Positions 7,960 to 16,386 of a stretch of DNA of 64,000 bases are shown here, in pieces. The translations under genes were made by a program, and so were the position numbers. Every line of letters starts with the position of its first letter. The first letter of the stretch is position 1. Below the pieces are notes generated by a model. That model had not been told where the DNA came from, searched no databases, and saw only the letters and a list, made by a program, of their open reading frames with translations. Source of the stretch: Proteobacteria bacterium UBA2363 (GTDB lineage Bacteria > Pseudomonadota > Gammaproteobacteria > Xanthomonadales > UBA2363); contig DDTN01000029.1 in assembly GCA_002344355.1 (NCBI GenBank), positions 46,379 to 110,378 on the forward strand, given 5' to 3'.

Positions 7960-9615
7960 TCAGGTCCGGGAACGGGCATCGCCGTCCTGCAGTCGCACCA
8001 GCCACCAGATCGGCAGCAGTCCGGCCAGCACCAGGCCCAGCGCCGGCCGGGCCGCTTCGCGCCACAGGCCCTCGGAGGTCAGGGCGTAGACCCGGATCGC
8101 CAGCGTGTCCCAGCCGAACGGCCTGAGCATGAGGGTCGCCGGCAGCTCCTTCATCACCTCGATGGCGACCAGCAGCAGGGCCGCCAGCACGCTGGGGCGC
8201 AGCAGCGGCAGCGTCAGCAGGAACCGGCGACCGGGCCCGGCGCCCAGGCTGCGTGCCGCCTCCGGCAGCGACGGCCGCAGCAGCGCGAGGCCGGCCGCCA
8301 GCGGCTCGGCCGCCGCCCGCAGGAAGCGCGCATGCAGCGCCAGCAGCAGGGCCGCGAGACTGCCGGTCAGCACCAGGCCATGGCCGGTCGCGGTCGCCAG
8401 CCCGCGCTCCAGGGCCAGCAGGCCGAGCAGCAGGCCCGCCGCCAGCACGGTGCCGGGCACGCCATAGCCCAGCGTCGACAGCGCCAGCGCACCGCGCAGT
8501 CCCGGCAGCAGCGACGCCTGCCTGCGCAGCAGCGCCTGGGCCAGGCCGGCCAGGACCAGCAGCACGGCGGCGAGCGCGCCCAGGCGCACGGTGTTGGCCA
8601 GGGCGCGCGCCTCGGTCGCGCTCCACGACAGGTCGGGCAGCGCCCAGGCGAGCAGCTGGACCAGCGGCAACACGAACGCCAGCAGAAGAAGCAGGCCCTG
8701 GAACAGGACCACGACGACCGCGGCCGGGCGGCCCAGGCGCTGGCGCGGCGCCGGACGCAGGCGGGCGTCGAACTGCCGCTGGCGCGCGCGCGCGCGCCAC
8801 TCGGCGAGCAGCAGCAGCGCTGCCAGCAGCAGCCCGAGGGAGGCGAGCTGGGCCGCCGCCGGCAGCGAGTACAACCCGAACCAGGTCTTGTAGACGGCCG
8901 TGGTCAGGGTCTCGACACCGAGCAGGCTGACCGCACCGAACTCGGCCAGGGTCTCCAGCAGCGCCAGGCCGAGGCCTGCCATCAGCGCCGGGCGCAGCAG
9001 GGGCAGGCGCACGCGCAGGAAGGTCCGCCAGCGGTCCAGGCCCAGCGAGCGGGCGGCCTCGGCCGGCGCCTCGCCCTGGCGCAGCAGGGCGGCGCGCACG
9101 GTCAGGTAGACATAGGGATACAGGCACAGGGTCAGCAGCGCCGCCGCCCATGGCCAGCCGTTCGGACTGAACAGGGCGGCGCGGCTGCCGCTCAGGGCGC
9201 GCCAGGCCGACTGCACCGGGCCTGCGTAGTCGAGCAGGCCGATCGCGACGAAGGCGACCACGTAGGTCGGCAGCGCCAGCGGCAGCAGCAGCGCCCATTC
9301 GAACAGGCGACGGCCGGGATAGTCGTGGCGCGCGTTGAGCCAGGCGCACCCGGTGCCGATCGCGGTACAGCCGACGGCCACCGCCAGCAGCAGCGCGGCG
9401 GTATTGGCCAGGGCACCGGGCAGGACGTGGGCGCGCAGGTGCGCCCAGACCTCCGGCGCCGGCGTCGCCCACGCCAGTGCCAGGCCCGAGAGCGCCAGCA
9501 GCAGCGGCGCCGCCAGCAGCCCGGCGGCGATCCCGGCCAGGCCACGCCGCGCCAGCGCCGGCACGGAAGCGGCCCGGGGCGGCCGCACCGCAGCGGCTGG
9601 GAGGCTCGACATCAT
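7960..9615 (-). CDS. Ferric iron ABC transporter permease (FbpB type)
   Basis: A 551-residue inner-membrane permease with about 12 hydrophobic segments and two tandem binding-protein-dependent transport domains. Each half carries an EAA loop that contacts the ATPase: E-A-A-R-S-L-G-L-D near residue 185 and E-A-A-R-S-L-G-A-G near residue 455. The fused two-domain design and the adjacent binding protein point to Fe(III) uptake. It lies 191 bases after the binding-protein gene on the same strand. No ATPase gene follows; the next gene is gcvT. The cognate ATPase must be elsewhere or shared. Confidence 0.88.
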   Translation of the reverse strand: MMSSLPAAAVRPPRAASVPALARRGLAGIAAGLLAAPLLLALSGLALAWATPAPEVWAHLRAHVLPGALANTAALLLAVAVGCTAIGTGCAWLNARHDYPGRRLFEWALLLPLALPTYVVAFVAIGLLDYAGPVQSAWRALSGSRAALFSPNGWPWAAALLTLCLYPYVYLTVRAALLRQGEAPAEAARSLGLDRWRTFLRVRLPLLRPALMAGLGLALLETLAEFGAVSLLGVETLTTAVYKTWFGLYSLPAAAQLASLGLLLAALLLLAEWRARARQRQFDARLRPAPRQRLGRPAAVVVVLFQGLLLLLAFVLPLVQLLAWALPDLSWSATEARALANTVRLGALAAVLLVLAGLAQALLRRQASLLPGLRGALALSTLGYGVPGTVLAAGLLLGLLALERGLATATGHGLVLTGSLAALLLALHARFLRAAAEPLAAGLALLRPSLPEAARSLGAGPGRRFLLTLPLLRPSVLAALLLVAIEVMKELPATLMLRPFGWDTLAIRVYALTSEGLWREAARPALGLVLAGLLPIWWLVRLQDGDARSRT

Positions 9616-9806
9616 CGACGCATGCTAGCCGGGATGGCACGCCGGTTCGCGGCGGACAGGAGCGCAACCGGCGCCGATGGCGCGACGGCGACGCGGATGG
9701 CACCGTCGCGGCGGACGCGAACCGCTCGCCTCGCCAGCCTGCCGCGCCGCCGGCGAACGGTGCCGGGTCGCGGCCGCCCGCCTGCCGCCCGTCGCGCGTC
9801 GCCGGC

Positions 9807-10802
9807 TCAGCGGTAGCCGGCGCGATCCATCAGGCGCACCGCCTGCGCCTGCCGGCGCCCGGCCTGCGCGATGTTGCGGTCGTCGGCCCGGAACCCGCCC
9901 CAGGCCGCCACCGCCGCGTTCGGCTCGACGCCCGGCCGCACCGCGAACTCGTAGTCGATGTCGGCGAACTGCCGCTGCGCGGCTTCCGAAAGCAGCCACT
10001 CGATGAAGCGGCGCGCCAGCTCCGGCTGACGGCTGTGCCGCACCAGGCCGGCGCCGGTGACGTTGACATGGACGCCGCTCTCGCCCTCGGCCTGGTTGGG
10101 CCAGAACACCGCGACCGGCAGGTCCGGGCGATCCCTGGCCAGGCGCCCGTAGTAGTAGGTGTTGACGATGCCGACGTCGCACTGGCCGGCGGCGATGGCG
10201 TTGACCACCAGGGTGTCGTCCGCGAACGGCGGCGCCGCCAGGTTGCCGACCCAGCCGCGCACGATCTGTTCGGTGCGTTCCTCGCCGTGGCGGTCGATCA
10301 GCATCGCCACCAGCGACTGGTTGTAGACCTTGCGCGAGGAGCGCAGGCACAGCCTGCCCTGCCACTTCGGGTCGGCGAGGTCCTCGTAGGTGGACAGCTC
10401 GGCGGCCGGGACCCGTTCGGTGGAGCGCACGATCACCCGCGCGCGCTCGGTGATCGCGTACCAGTGGCCGTCCGGGTCGCGGAACGCCGCCGGCACGACG
10501 GCGTCGAGCGTCTCCGAGCGCAGCGGCGCCAGCACGCCGCGCTCGGTGGCCAGCCACAGGTTGCCGGCATCGACCGTGACCAGCACGTCGGCGCGGGTGC
10601 GCTCGCCCTCGGCGGCCAGCCGCTCGACCAGGACCTGGGCCTGGTCGGTCAGCAGGTGCACCTGGACCCCGGTCTGCGCGGTCCAGGCCTCCAGGATCGG
10701 CGTCAGCAGGGGTTCCTTGCGCTCGCTGTAGACCACCAGCGTGTCGGCGGCGGCCGGCGCCGACAGCGCCAGGGCGAGGACGAGCGGGAACATTCGGCGC
10801 AT
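9807..10802 (-). CDS. Periplasmic ferric iron-binding protein (FbpA type)
   Basis: A 331-residue extracellular solute-binding protein with a cleavable signal peptide (residues 1-19, ending A-P-A-A-A). The mature start T-L-V-V-Y-S-E-R and the N-T-Y-Y-Y-G-R motif (about residues 213-219), with the paired tyrosines that coordinate iron, match the FbpA/FutA group. It delivers Fe(III) to the permease encoded downstream. A Fur-like palindrome sits 19 bases before the start, so iron repression is expected. Confidence 0.9.
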   Translation of the reverse strand: MRRMFPLVLALALSAPAAADTLVVYSERKEPLLTPILEAWTAQTGVQVHLLTDQAQVLVERLAAEGERTRADVLVTVDAGNLWLATERGVLAPLRSETLDAVVPAAFRDPDGHWYAITERARVIVRSTERVPAAELSTYEDLADPKWQGRLCLRSSRKVYNQSLVAMLIDRHGEERTEQIVRGWVGNLAAPPFADDTLVVNAIAAGQCDVGIVNTYYYGRLARDRPDLPVAVFWPNQAEGESGVHVNVTGAGLVRHSRQPELARRFIEWLLSEAAQRQFADIDYEFAVRPGVEPNAAVAAWGGFRADDRNIAQAGRRQAQAVRLMDRAGYR

Positions 10803-10820
10803 GGCGGGCTCCGGTTCAAG

Positions 10821-10835
10821 TGCGAATGATTCGCA
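10821..10835. promoter_or_regulatory. Fur-box-like operator upstream of the iron-binding protein gene
   Basis: TGCGAATGATTCGCA is a 15-base inverted repeat (7-1-7), with neighbouring bases extending the match to the Fur consensus of paired AAT/ATT half-sites. Its position 19 bases before an iron-uptake gene supports Fur control. Confidence 0.75.
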
Positions 10836-10892
10836 TTAAACACGGAAACGCCGACGCCGGCAATCCCGGGCCGCGCCCTGCCGGCGCGTCGT

Positions 10893-11324
10893 TCAGTCGA
10901 CCGGGCGCACCGTCAGGGTGACGCCGTCGGTGGCGACGATGCGCACCCGCGAGCCGGCCAGGGCGTCCGGGCCGGTGATGGTCCAGAAGGCATCGCCGAT
11001 CTTCAGGCGGCCGCGGCCGTCGACGACCGGCTCGTGCAGCAGGTGGGTGCCGCCGACCAGCTGCGCGGCGCGCTGGTTGAGCAGCGGGCGGTCCGAGGAT
11101 TCGATGCGCGGGTGGCGCCGGCGCCACTCCCGGTAGCCCAGGATGGCGGCCAGCGAGAGCACGCCGAACAGGACGAACTGCCAGACCGGCGTCACCGAGG
11201 CCAGCATCACCACCGCTGCGGTGAGCAGCGCGCCCAGGCCCAGCCAGAGCAGGAAGGCGCCCGGGTTGAACAGCTCGGCGACCATCAGCAGCAGGCCGAG
11301 CACCAGCCAGTAGAGCGCCGGCAT
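10893..11324 (-). CDS. NfeD family membrane protein
   Basis: A 143-residue protein with three to four N-terminal membrane segments (about residues 3-62) and a C-terminal soluble OB-fold-like domain (about 80-143, containing G-x-x-x-I-G-D-A-F-W-T-I). This is the short NfeD form that partners with a stomatin/SPFH protein. Its start lies 4 bases after the stop of the stomatin-like gene, a classic coupled pair. The pair is thought to organise membrane microdomains or quality control. Confidence 0.9.
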   Translation of the reverse strand: MPALYWLVLGLLLMVAELFNPGAFLLWLGLGALLTAAVVMLASVTPVWQFVLFGVLSLAAILGYREWRRRHPRIESSDRPLLNQRAAQLVGGTHLLHEPVVDGRGRLKIGDAFWTITGPDALAGSRVRIVATDGVTLTVRPVD

Positions 11325-11328
11325 CGCC

Positions 11329-12279
11329 CTACTCCCGGCCGCGCTGCGCGGACGGCGGCACCACCACCGGCGCCTTGCCGGAACCGACCAGCTCGGAGAT
11401 GCCGGCCAGGGCGCCGAGGATGCCGGTCGCCTCGGTGGGCAGGATCAGGGTCTTCTGCTGCGGAGAGGTGGCGAACGCCTTGAGCGCCTCGACGTACTTC
11501 TGGGCGACGAAGTAGTTGATCGCCTGGGTGTCGCCCTTGGCGATCGCATCGGACACCATCTGGGTGGCGCGGGCCTCGGCCTCGGCCAGGCGTTCGCGCG
11601 CCTCGGCGTCGCGGAAGGCGGCCTCGCGGCGGCCTTCCGCCTCCAGCACGGCGGCCTGCTTCTCGCCCTCGGCGCGCAGGATCTCCGAGGCGCGGTGGCC
11701 CTCGGCCTCCAGGATGTTGGCGCGTTTCTCGCGCTCGGCCTTCATCTGCCGGGCCATCGAGTCGACCAGGTCGCGCGGCGGCTGGATGTCCTTGATCTCG
11801 ATGCGGTTGACCTTGATCCCCCAGGGGTTGGTCGCCTGGTCGACCACCGACAGCAGCTTGGCGTTGATCTCCTCGCGCTGGCTGAGCGAGGCGTCGAGGT
11901 CCATCGAGCCGATCACGGTGCGGATGTTGGTCTGCACCAGGGCGGTCATCGCCTGCTCCAGGTTGGACACCTCGTAGGCCGCCTTGGGCGCGTCCAGGAC
12001 CTGGAAGAAGGTGATCGCATCGACCTTGACCACCGCGTTGTCCTTGGTGATCACGTCCTGGGAGGGCACGTCGAGCACCTGCTCCATCATGTTGATCTTG
12101 CGGCCGACGTCGTAGACGATCGGCACCAGCAGGCCGAGGCCCGGGTGCATGGTGTAGACGTACTTGCCGAAGCGCTCGACGGTGTACTCGAAGCCCTGCG
12201 GCACGATGCGCACGCCCTTGACGAAGGCGAACACCACCAGCGCCACGATCACCCAGATCAGGATCGTGCCCATCTCCAT
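11329..12279 (-). CDS. SPFH/stomatin-like membrane protein (QmcA type)
   Basis: A 316-residue protein with an N-terminal membrane helix (about 6-22), an SPFH/Band-7 domain (R-I-V-P-Q-G-F-E-Y-T-V-E-R-F-G-K near 25-40) and a long Ala/Glu-rich coiled coil (about 180-255). It probably oligomerises into rings in the inner membrane and scaffolds proteases or partner membrane proteins. It is transcribed ahead of nfeD on the minus strand. Confidence 0.92.
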   Translation of the reverse strand: MEMGTILIWVIVALVVFAFVKGVRIVPQGFEYTVERFGKYVYTMHPGLGLLVPIVYDVGRKINMMEQVLDVPSQDVITKDNAVVKVDAITFFQVLDAPKAAYEVSNLEQAMTALVQTNIRTVIGSMDLDASLSQREEINAKLLSVVDQATNPWGIKVNRIEIKDIQPPRDLVDSMARQMKAEREKRANILEAEGHRASEILRAEGEKQAAVLEAEGRREAAFRDAEARERLAEAEARATQMVSDAIAKGDTQAINYFVAQKYVEALKAFATSPQQKTLILPTEATGILGALAGISELVGSGKAPVVVPPSAQRGRE

Positions 12280-12354
12280 CGCCGCTCTCCCGGTTGGCCG
12301 GCGGCAAGGATAGCGCCGGGCGCGGCCCTCCGGGGGGTGCCGGAAGGCCTGGCC

Positions 12355-13665
12355 TCAGGGGGGTGCCAGCGGCAGGCTCAGCCGCGCCAGCAAGCCGCCG
12401 CCCTCGCGGTTCGCCAGGGTGATGCGGCCGCCGTGGGCCTCGGCGATCTCCCGGGCCAGCGCCAGGCCCAGCCCGGTGCCGCTGCGCTTGGTCGAGTAGA
12501 ACGGCACCAGGGCGCTGGCCAGGACCTTGGCGCTCATCCCGGGCCCGGCATCGGCGACCTCGATCCGCCACTCGCCCGCCACCGCGGACACGCCGACCGT
12601 GATCGCCGCCGGATCGGAGCCGGATTCGTGGGCGTTCTTGAGCAGGTTGATCAGGGCCTGCTCGAGCTGCGCCGGGTCGGCCCGGCCCGGGGCCTCCGGC
12701 AACGGCGCCGCCAGCGCGAACGGATACTGCCGGCCCAGGTGCGCGAGGAACGTCGCCCACTCGATGGCCTCGGGGCGGGGCGCCGGCAGCTTGGCGAAGG
12801 CCGCGTAGCCGCGGATGAACTCGGCCAGGTGGCCGGCGCGCTCGCCGATGGTCGCCAGGATCGGCGCCAGACGCTCGCGCTCGCCGCGGCGCAGCAGTTC
12901 CTGGCCGGAATGCGCCAGCGAGGAGATCGGTGCCAGCGAGTTGTTCAGCTCATGGCTGATCACCCGGATCACCTTCTTCCAGCTCGCGACCTCCTGGCGG
13001 CTGATCTCCCGGGTCATGTGCCGGACCAGGTACAGCCGGTGCGGCTGGCCGTTGAGCCGGAAGCCGCGCGTGCCCAGGTGGAAGATCTCCTCGTGGCCGT
13101 CGAGTTCGACGCCGAACAGGCCTTCGCGGCCGCCGCCCAGGGCATCGCGCAGGGACGCCGGGCCCTGCGCGACCAGGCTGTCCAGGTGCAGTCCCTCCAG
13201 GCGGCGGCCGTCGTTGAGCAGGCGCCGCGCCGCGGTGTTGGCGTAGACCACGTGGCCGCGGGCGTTGACCAGGATCATGGAGGTCGGCGCGTTCTGCACC
13301 AGGGTGTCGAGCAGCAGTTCGCGCTGGAACAGCGCCTGCCGCTCCTCCCTGAGCACGCGGCCCAGCTCGTTGTGGGCCGCCACCAGGTCGCCGATCTCGT
13401 CGCGGCGACGGGTCGCCAGGCCGAAGCTGAAGTCGCCGTCGCGGAACGCGGCGACGCTGCCGGTCAGCGCCCGCAGCAGGCTGGCCAGCGGCCGGGTCAG
13501 CACCCGGGCGGCGACCAGGCAGACCAGCAGCGACACGCCGATCGCCAGCACGGTCGCCAACCGGGTGCCGACGTCGGCGCGGTCGAGCACGAAGCCCAGG
13601 CCGACGCCCAGCAGCATGGCCGCCGTCAGCAGCAGCGCAAGGCGAAGCTCGAGGCTGGTGCGCAC
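12355..13665 (-). CDS. Sensor histidine kinase of the export operon
   Basis: A 436-residue kinase with two N-terminal membrane helices (about 8-28 and 35-55) and almost no periplasmic loop between them, a HAMP-like linker, a PAS-like domain (about 115-200) and a kinase core. The phosphoacceptor His238 lies in I-S-H-E-L-N-N-S-L-A-P-I; Asn345 marks the N box; D-A-G-P-G-M and G-T-G-L-G-L-A are the G boxes. The near absence of a sensor loop suggests it senses within the membrane or through the transporter, as in BceS-type kinases. The start is taken as GTG at 13665, 14 bases after the regulator stop; this choice is uncertain. The substrate is probably the regulator encoded just upstream. Confidence 0.88.
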   Translation of the reverse strand: MRTSLELRLALLLTAAMLLGVGLGFVLDRADVGTRLATVLAIGVSLLVCLVAARVLTRPLASLLRALTGSVAAFRDGDFSFGLATRRRDEIGDLVAAHNELGRVLREERQALFQRELLLDTLVQNAPTSMILVNARGHVVYANTAARRLLNDGRRLEGLHLDSLVAQGPASLRDALGGGREGLFGVELDGHEEIFHLGTRGFRLNGQPHRLYLVRHMTREISRQEVASWKKVIRVISHELNNSLAPISSLAHSGQELLRRGERERLAPILATIGERAGHLAEFIRGYAAFAKLPAPRPEAIEWATFLAHLGRQYPFALAAPLPEAPGRADPAQLEQALINLLKNAHESGSDPAAITVGVSAVAGEWRIEVADAGPGMSAKVLASALVPFYSTKRSGTGLGLALAREIAEAHGGRITLANREGGGLLARLSLPLAPP

Positions 13666-13679
13666 GTCCGGGCCGGGCG

Positions 13680-15035
13680 TCAGCGCACCAGCGCCGGATC
13701 GAGGCCGAGCTTGTCCAGACGGCGGTACAGCGCCTGGCGGCTCAGGCCCAGCTCGCTGGCGGCCTGCGAAACCACGCCACCGGCACGACGCAGGGCGGTC
13801 TCGATGGTCGCCCGGTCCGGCTCGCCCTGTCCCGGGGCCGCCGGCGATGGCGCCGGGACGCGTGCGGGCAGGCCCAGGTCGTCGGCGCCGATCACCCCGT
13901 CGCGGCACAGCAGGCGCGCGCGCAGCACGGCGTTCTTCAGTTCCCGGACGTTGCCCGGCCAGGCGTGCCCGAGCAGCGCGCGCCGGGCGCCCTCGGACAG
14001 CCGCGCCTGGCCGGCCAGGAAGTGCTCGGCGAGCGGCAGGATGTCGTCGCGGCGCTGGCCGAGCGCCGGGACCCGCAGCTCGATCACGTTGAGGCGGTAG
14101 TAGAGGTCCTCGCGGAAGCGGCCCTCGGCGATCATCGCCGGCAGGTCGGCATTGGTCGCCGAGACCACCCGCACCCGGACCTGGCGCGTGCGGTTCGAAC
14201 CCAGGCGCTCGAACTGCCCGGTCTCCAGCACGCGCAGCAGCTTGACCTGGCCCGACAGCGGCAGGTTGCCGATCTCGTCCAGGAACAGGGTGCCGCCATC
14301 GGCGGCCTCGAAGCGGCCCTCGCGGCTGCGCCCGGCGCTGGTGTAGGCGCCGGCCTCGGCGCCGAACAGCTCGGCCTCGATCAGCTCGGCCGGCAGCGCC
14401 CCGCAGTTGACGGTGACGTAGGGTCCCTCGCGAACCGCCGAGTTGGCGTGCACGATGGCGGCGACACCCTCCTTGCCGGCGCCGTTGGGCCCGGCGATCA
14501 GGACCGGCAGGTCGGAGCGCGCGACCTGGCCGGCCAGGCGCACCACCTGCTCCATGGCGCGCGAGACCACCACCTGGCCGCACAGTTCGTAGCGCCCGGC
14601 CAGCTCGGCCAGGGCCTGGCGCTGCTCGTGCCGGAACCGGAGCGCGGCACGCGCCGCCTCCGACAGCTCCAGCAGGTTCTCCACCGTGGTCAGCAGCTTG
14701 TCGTCCTGCCAGGGCTTGGCGAGGTAGTCCGAGGCACCGGCCTTGACCAGCTCGATCGCGGTCTCCAGGTGCGTCCATGCGGTGAGCAGGACGATCGGCA
14801 GGTCGGGATGGCCGGCGCGGATGGCGTGGAACAGCGCGACGCCCTCCTCGCCCGAGGTGGTGTCGGCGGTGAAGTTCATGTCCTGGATGACCAGGTCGAC
14901 CGGCTCGGCGGCAAGCACCTCCAGCCCGGCCGCGGGCGAGGTCGCCACCAGGGTGCGGATCTCGCGCAGGGAGAGCAGCACTTCCAGGGCGGTGCCGACC
15001 GCCGGGTTGTCGTCGATCACCAGGACCGTGCTCAT
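13680..15035 (-). CDS. NtrC-family response regulator (sigma-54 activator) of the export operon
   Basis: A 451-residue regulator with receiver (phosphoacceptor Asp52), AAA+ and Fis-type HTH domains (last about 40 residues, S-Q-A-A-S-E-L-G-L-S-R-Q-A-L-Y-R-R). Walker A reads G-P-N-G-A-G-K-E (182-189) and Walker B L-F-L-D-E (250-254). The sigma-54-contacting loop, normally GAFTGA, reads G-A-Y-T-S-A (229-234): the essential Thr is kept, but Phe becomes Tyr and the second Gly becomes Ser. ATG 15035 is preferred over 15053 because it places V-L-V-I-D-D at the usual distance and has AAGG upstream. A sigma-54 promoter lies before the first gene of the unit, so autoregulation is likely. Confidence 0.9.
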   Translation of the reverse strand: MSTVLVIDDNPAVGTALEVLLSLREIRTLVATSPAAGLEVLAAEPVDLVIQDMNFTADTTSGEEGVALFHAIRAGHPDLPIVLLTAWTHLETAIELVKAGASDYLAKPWQDDKLLTTVENLLELSEAARAALRFRHEQRQALAELAGRYELCGQVVVSRAMEQVVRLAGQVARSDLPVLIAGPNGAGKEGVAAIVHANSAVREGPYVTVNCGALPAELIEAELFGAEAGAYTSAGRSREGRFEAADGGTLFLDEIGNLPLSGQVKLLRVLETGQFERLGSNRTRQVRVRVVSATNADLPAMIAEGRFREDLYYRLNVIELRVPALGQRRDDILPLAEHFLAGQARLSEGARRALLGHAWPGNVRELKNAVLRARLLCRDGVIGADDLGLPARVPAPSPAAPGQGEPDRATIETALRRAGGVVSQAASELGLSRQALYRRLDKLGLDPALVR

Positions 15036-15150
15036 CGACCTTCGTTCCGTCATTCTCTCGGCGCCTTCCCGGACCTCCTCGATGGATGCCCGGGACGGCG
15101 CGATGGTTGCGTCGGCGATGGTAGCCGACCGCGGCAGGGGCGATGTCCGG

Positions 15151-16374
15151 TCAGGCGGTGCGGGTGGCCAGCGCCGGCGGGACCGATGCGGCGCGCCCGG
15201 CCGGACCGAGCACGGCGAGCTGGCCGAGGGCGAACACCGCCAGCGCGCCGATCGGCAGGTAGTGCCAGGGCAGGCGCTGGGCGTTGATGGTCTGCATCAG
15301 CCAGGCGTTGAAGCCGTAGGTGAGAACGGCACCGACCGCCACGCCCAGGGCGATCATCAGGCCGTTCTCGGTCTGGAACCAGGCGCGGATGTTGAAGCGC
15401 CGCGCGCCCAGGGCGCGCCGGGTGCCGATCTGCTTGATCCGGCGGGTCACCCAGAAGCTGGTCAGGCCGATGATGCCCAGGCCGGTGATCAGCATCATCG
15501 CCAGCATGGTGCCGGACAGGATCGACATCATCGCCCGGTCCTGGCGGTAGGAGGCGGCGCGGGTCTCCTCGACCGAACGCGTCCGGCGCAGCAGGCGGCC
15601 GCTGTTGGCGTCCTGGAGCGCGGCCTCGACCCGGGCCATCACCGCGTCGCGCTGGCCGGGCTCGGCGCGCACCAGGTAGCGCGAGTAGTTGCCGTCGTTG
15701 ACGACCGCCGGGATCAGGCTGGACTGCTCGACGGTGGTCGAGCCCACCCAGGGCTGCTGCAGCTTCTCGACCACGCCGATGATGGTCACCGTCCGGTTGT
15801 TGGAACCGATGCCGTAGACCTGCTGGCCGACCGCGCCGCCGTCCGGGAACAGCGAACGCGCCAGCGCCTCGGTGACGATGATCGAGTCGGCCTGGATGCC
15901 GTCGGACTGGCGCAGCTCGCCGATCTCGTCCGGGCGGAAGTTCCGGCCCTCGACCAGGCGCACGCCGAACGCGTCCAGGCCCTGCTCGTCGACGAAATAG
16001 AGCGCGCTGCTGTGGCCCTCGCGGCTGTCGGTGCCGTCGTCCGGGGTCAGCGCCAGGCCGGTGCTCCAGCCGCCGTTGCTCATCGGCACCGAGTTGACCG
16101 GCGTGGCTGCGACCACGCCGGGCAGCGCACGCAGCACGGCGAGGTCGGCGGCGATGGTGTCGCGCAGGTCGAAGCCGGCGGCGAAGCCGAGGCTGTCGAT
16201 GGTGAAGGTGCCGGCCTCGTCGATGCCGCTGTCGCGGCCGACCCGCTCGGCGCGCTGCACGACGATGAACAGGCTGTTGCAGATCACGGCGAGGGTGATA
16301 GCCACCTGGGCGACGATCAGGACCAGGCCGGCCTTGTTGCGCATCAGCGCGGAAAGGATGGGACGCACTTCCAT
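15151..16374 (-). CDS. MacB/FtsX-type ABC transporter permease, second copy
   Basis: A 407-residue permease with one N-terminal helix (about 17-40), a large periplasmic MacB-PCD-like domain (about 45-270) and three C-terminal helices (about 283-385) of FtsX type. Such permeases do not move substrate through the membrane like classical importers; they drive mechanotransmission that expels substrates from the periplasm. It follows the first permease by 12 bases and is its paralog, giving a heterodimer instead of the fused MacB. Confidence 0.86.
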   Translation of the reverse strand: MEVRPILSALMRNKAGLVLIVAQVAITLAVICNSLFIVVQRAERVGRDSGIDEAGTFTIDSLGFAAGFDLRDTIAADLAVLRALPGVVAATPVNSVPMSNGGWSTGLALTPDDGTDSREGHSSALYFVDEQGLDAFGVRLVEGRNFRPDEIGELRQSDGIQADSIIVTEALARSLFPDGGAVGQQVYGIGSNNRTVTIIGVVEKLQQPWVGSTTVEQSSLIPAVVNDGNYSRYLVRAEPGQRDAVMARVEAALQDANSGRLLRRTRSVEETRAASYRQDRAMMSILSGTMLAMMLITGLGIIGLTSFWVTRRIKQIGTRRALGARRFNIRAWFQTENGLMIALGVAVGAVLTYGFNAWLMQTINAQRLPWHYLPIGALAVFALGQLAVLGPAGRAASVPPALATRTA

Positions 16375-16386
16375 GGCCTTGGCCTC

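Noticed and set aside
13666..14778. N-terminal extension of the histidine kinase frame into the regulator gene
   Set aside because: The extra 371 codons are a shadow of the NtrC-type gene; the real kinase begins near 13665 just before its first membrane helix.
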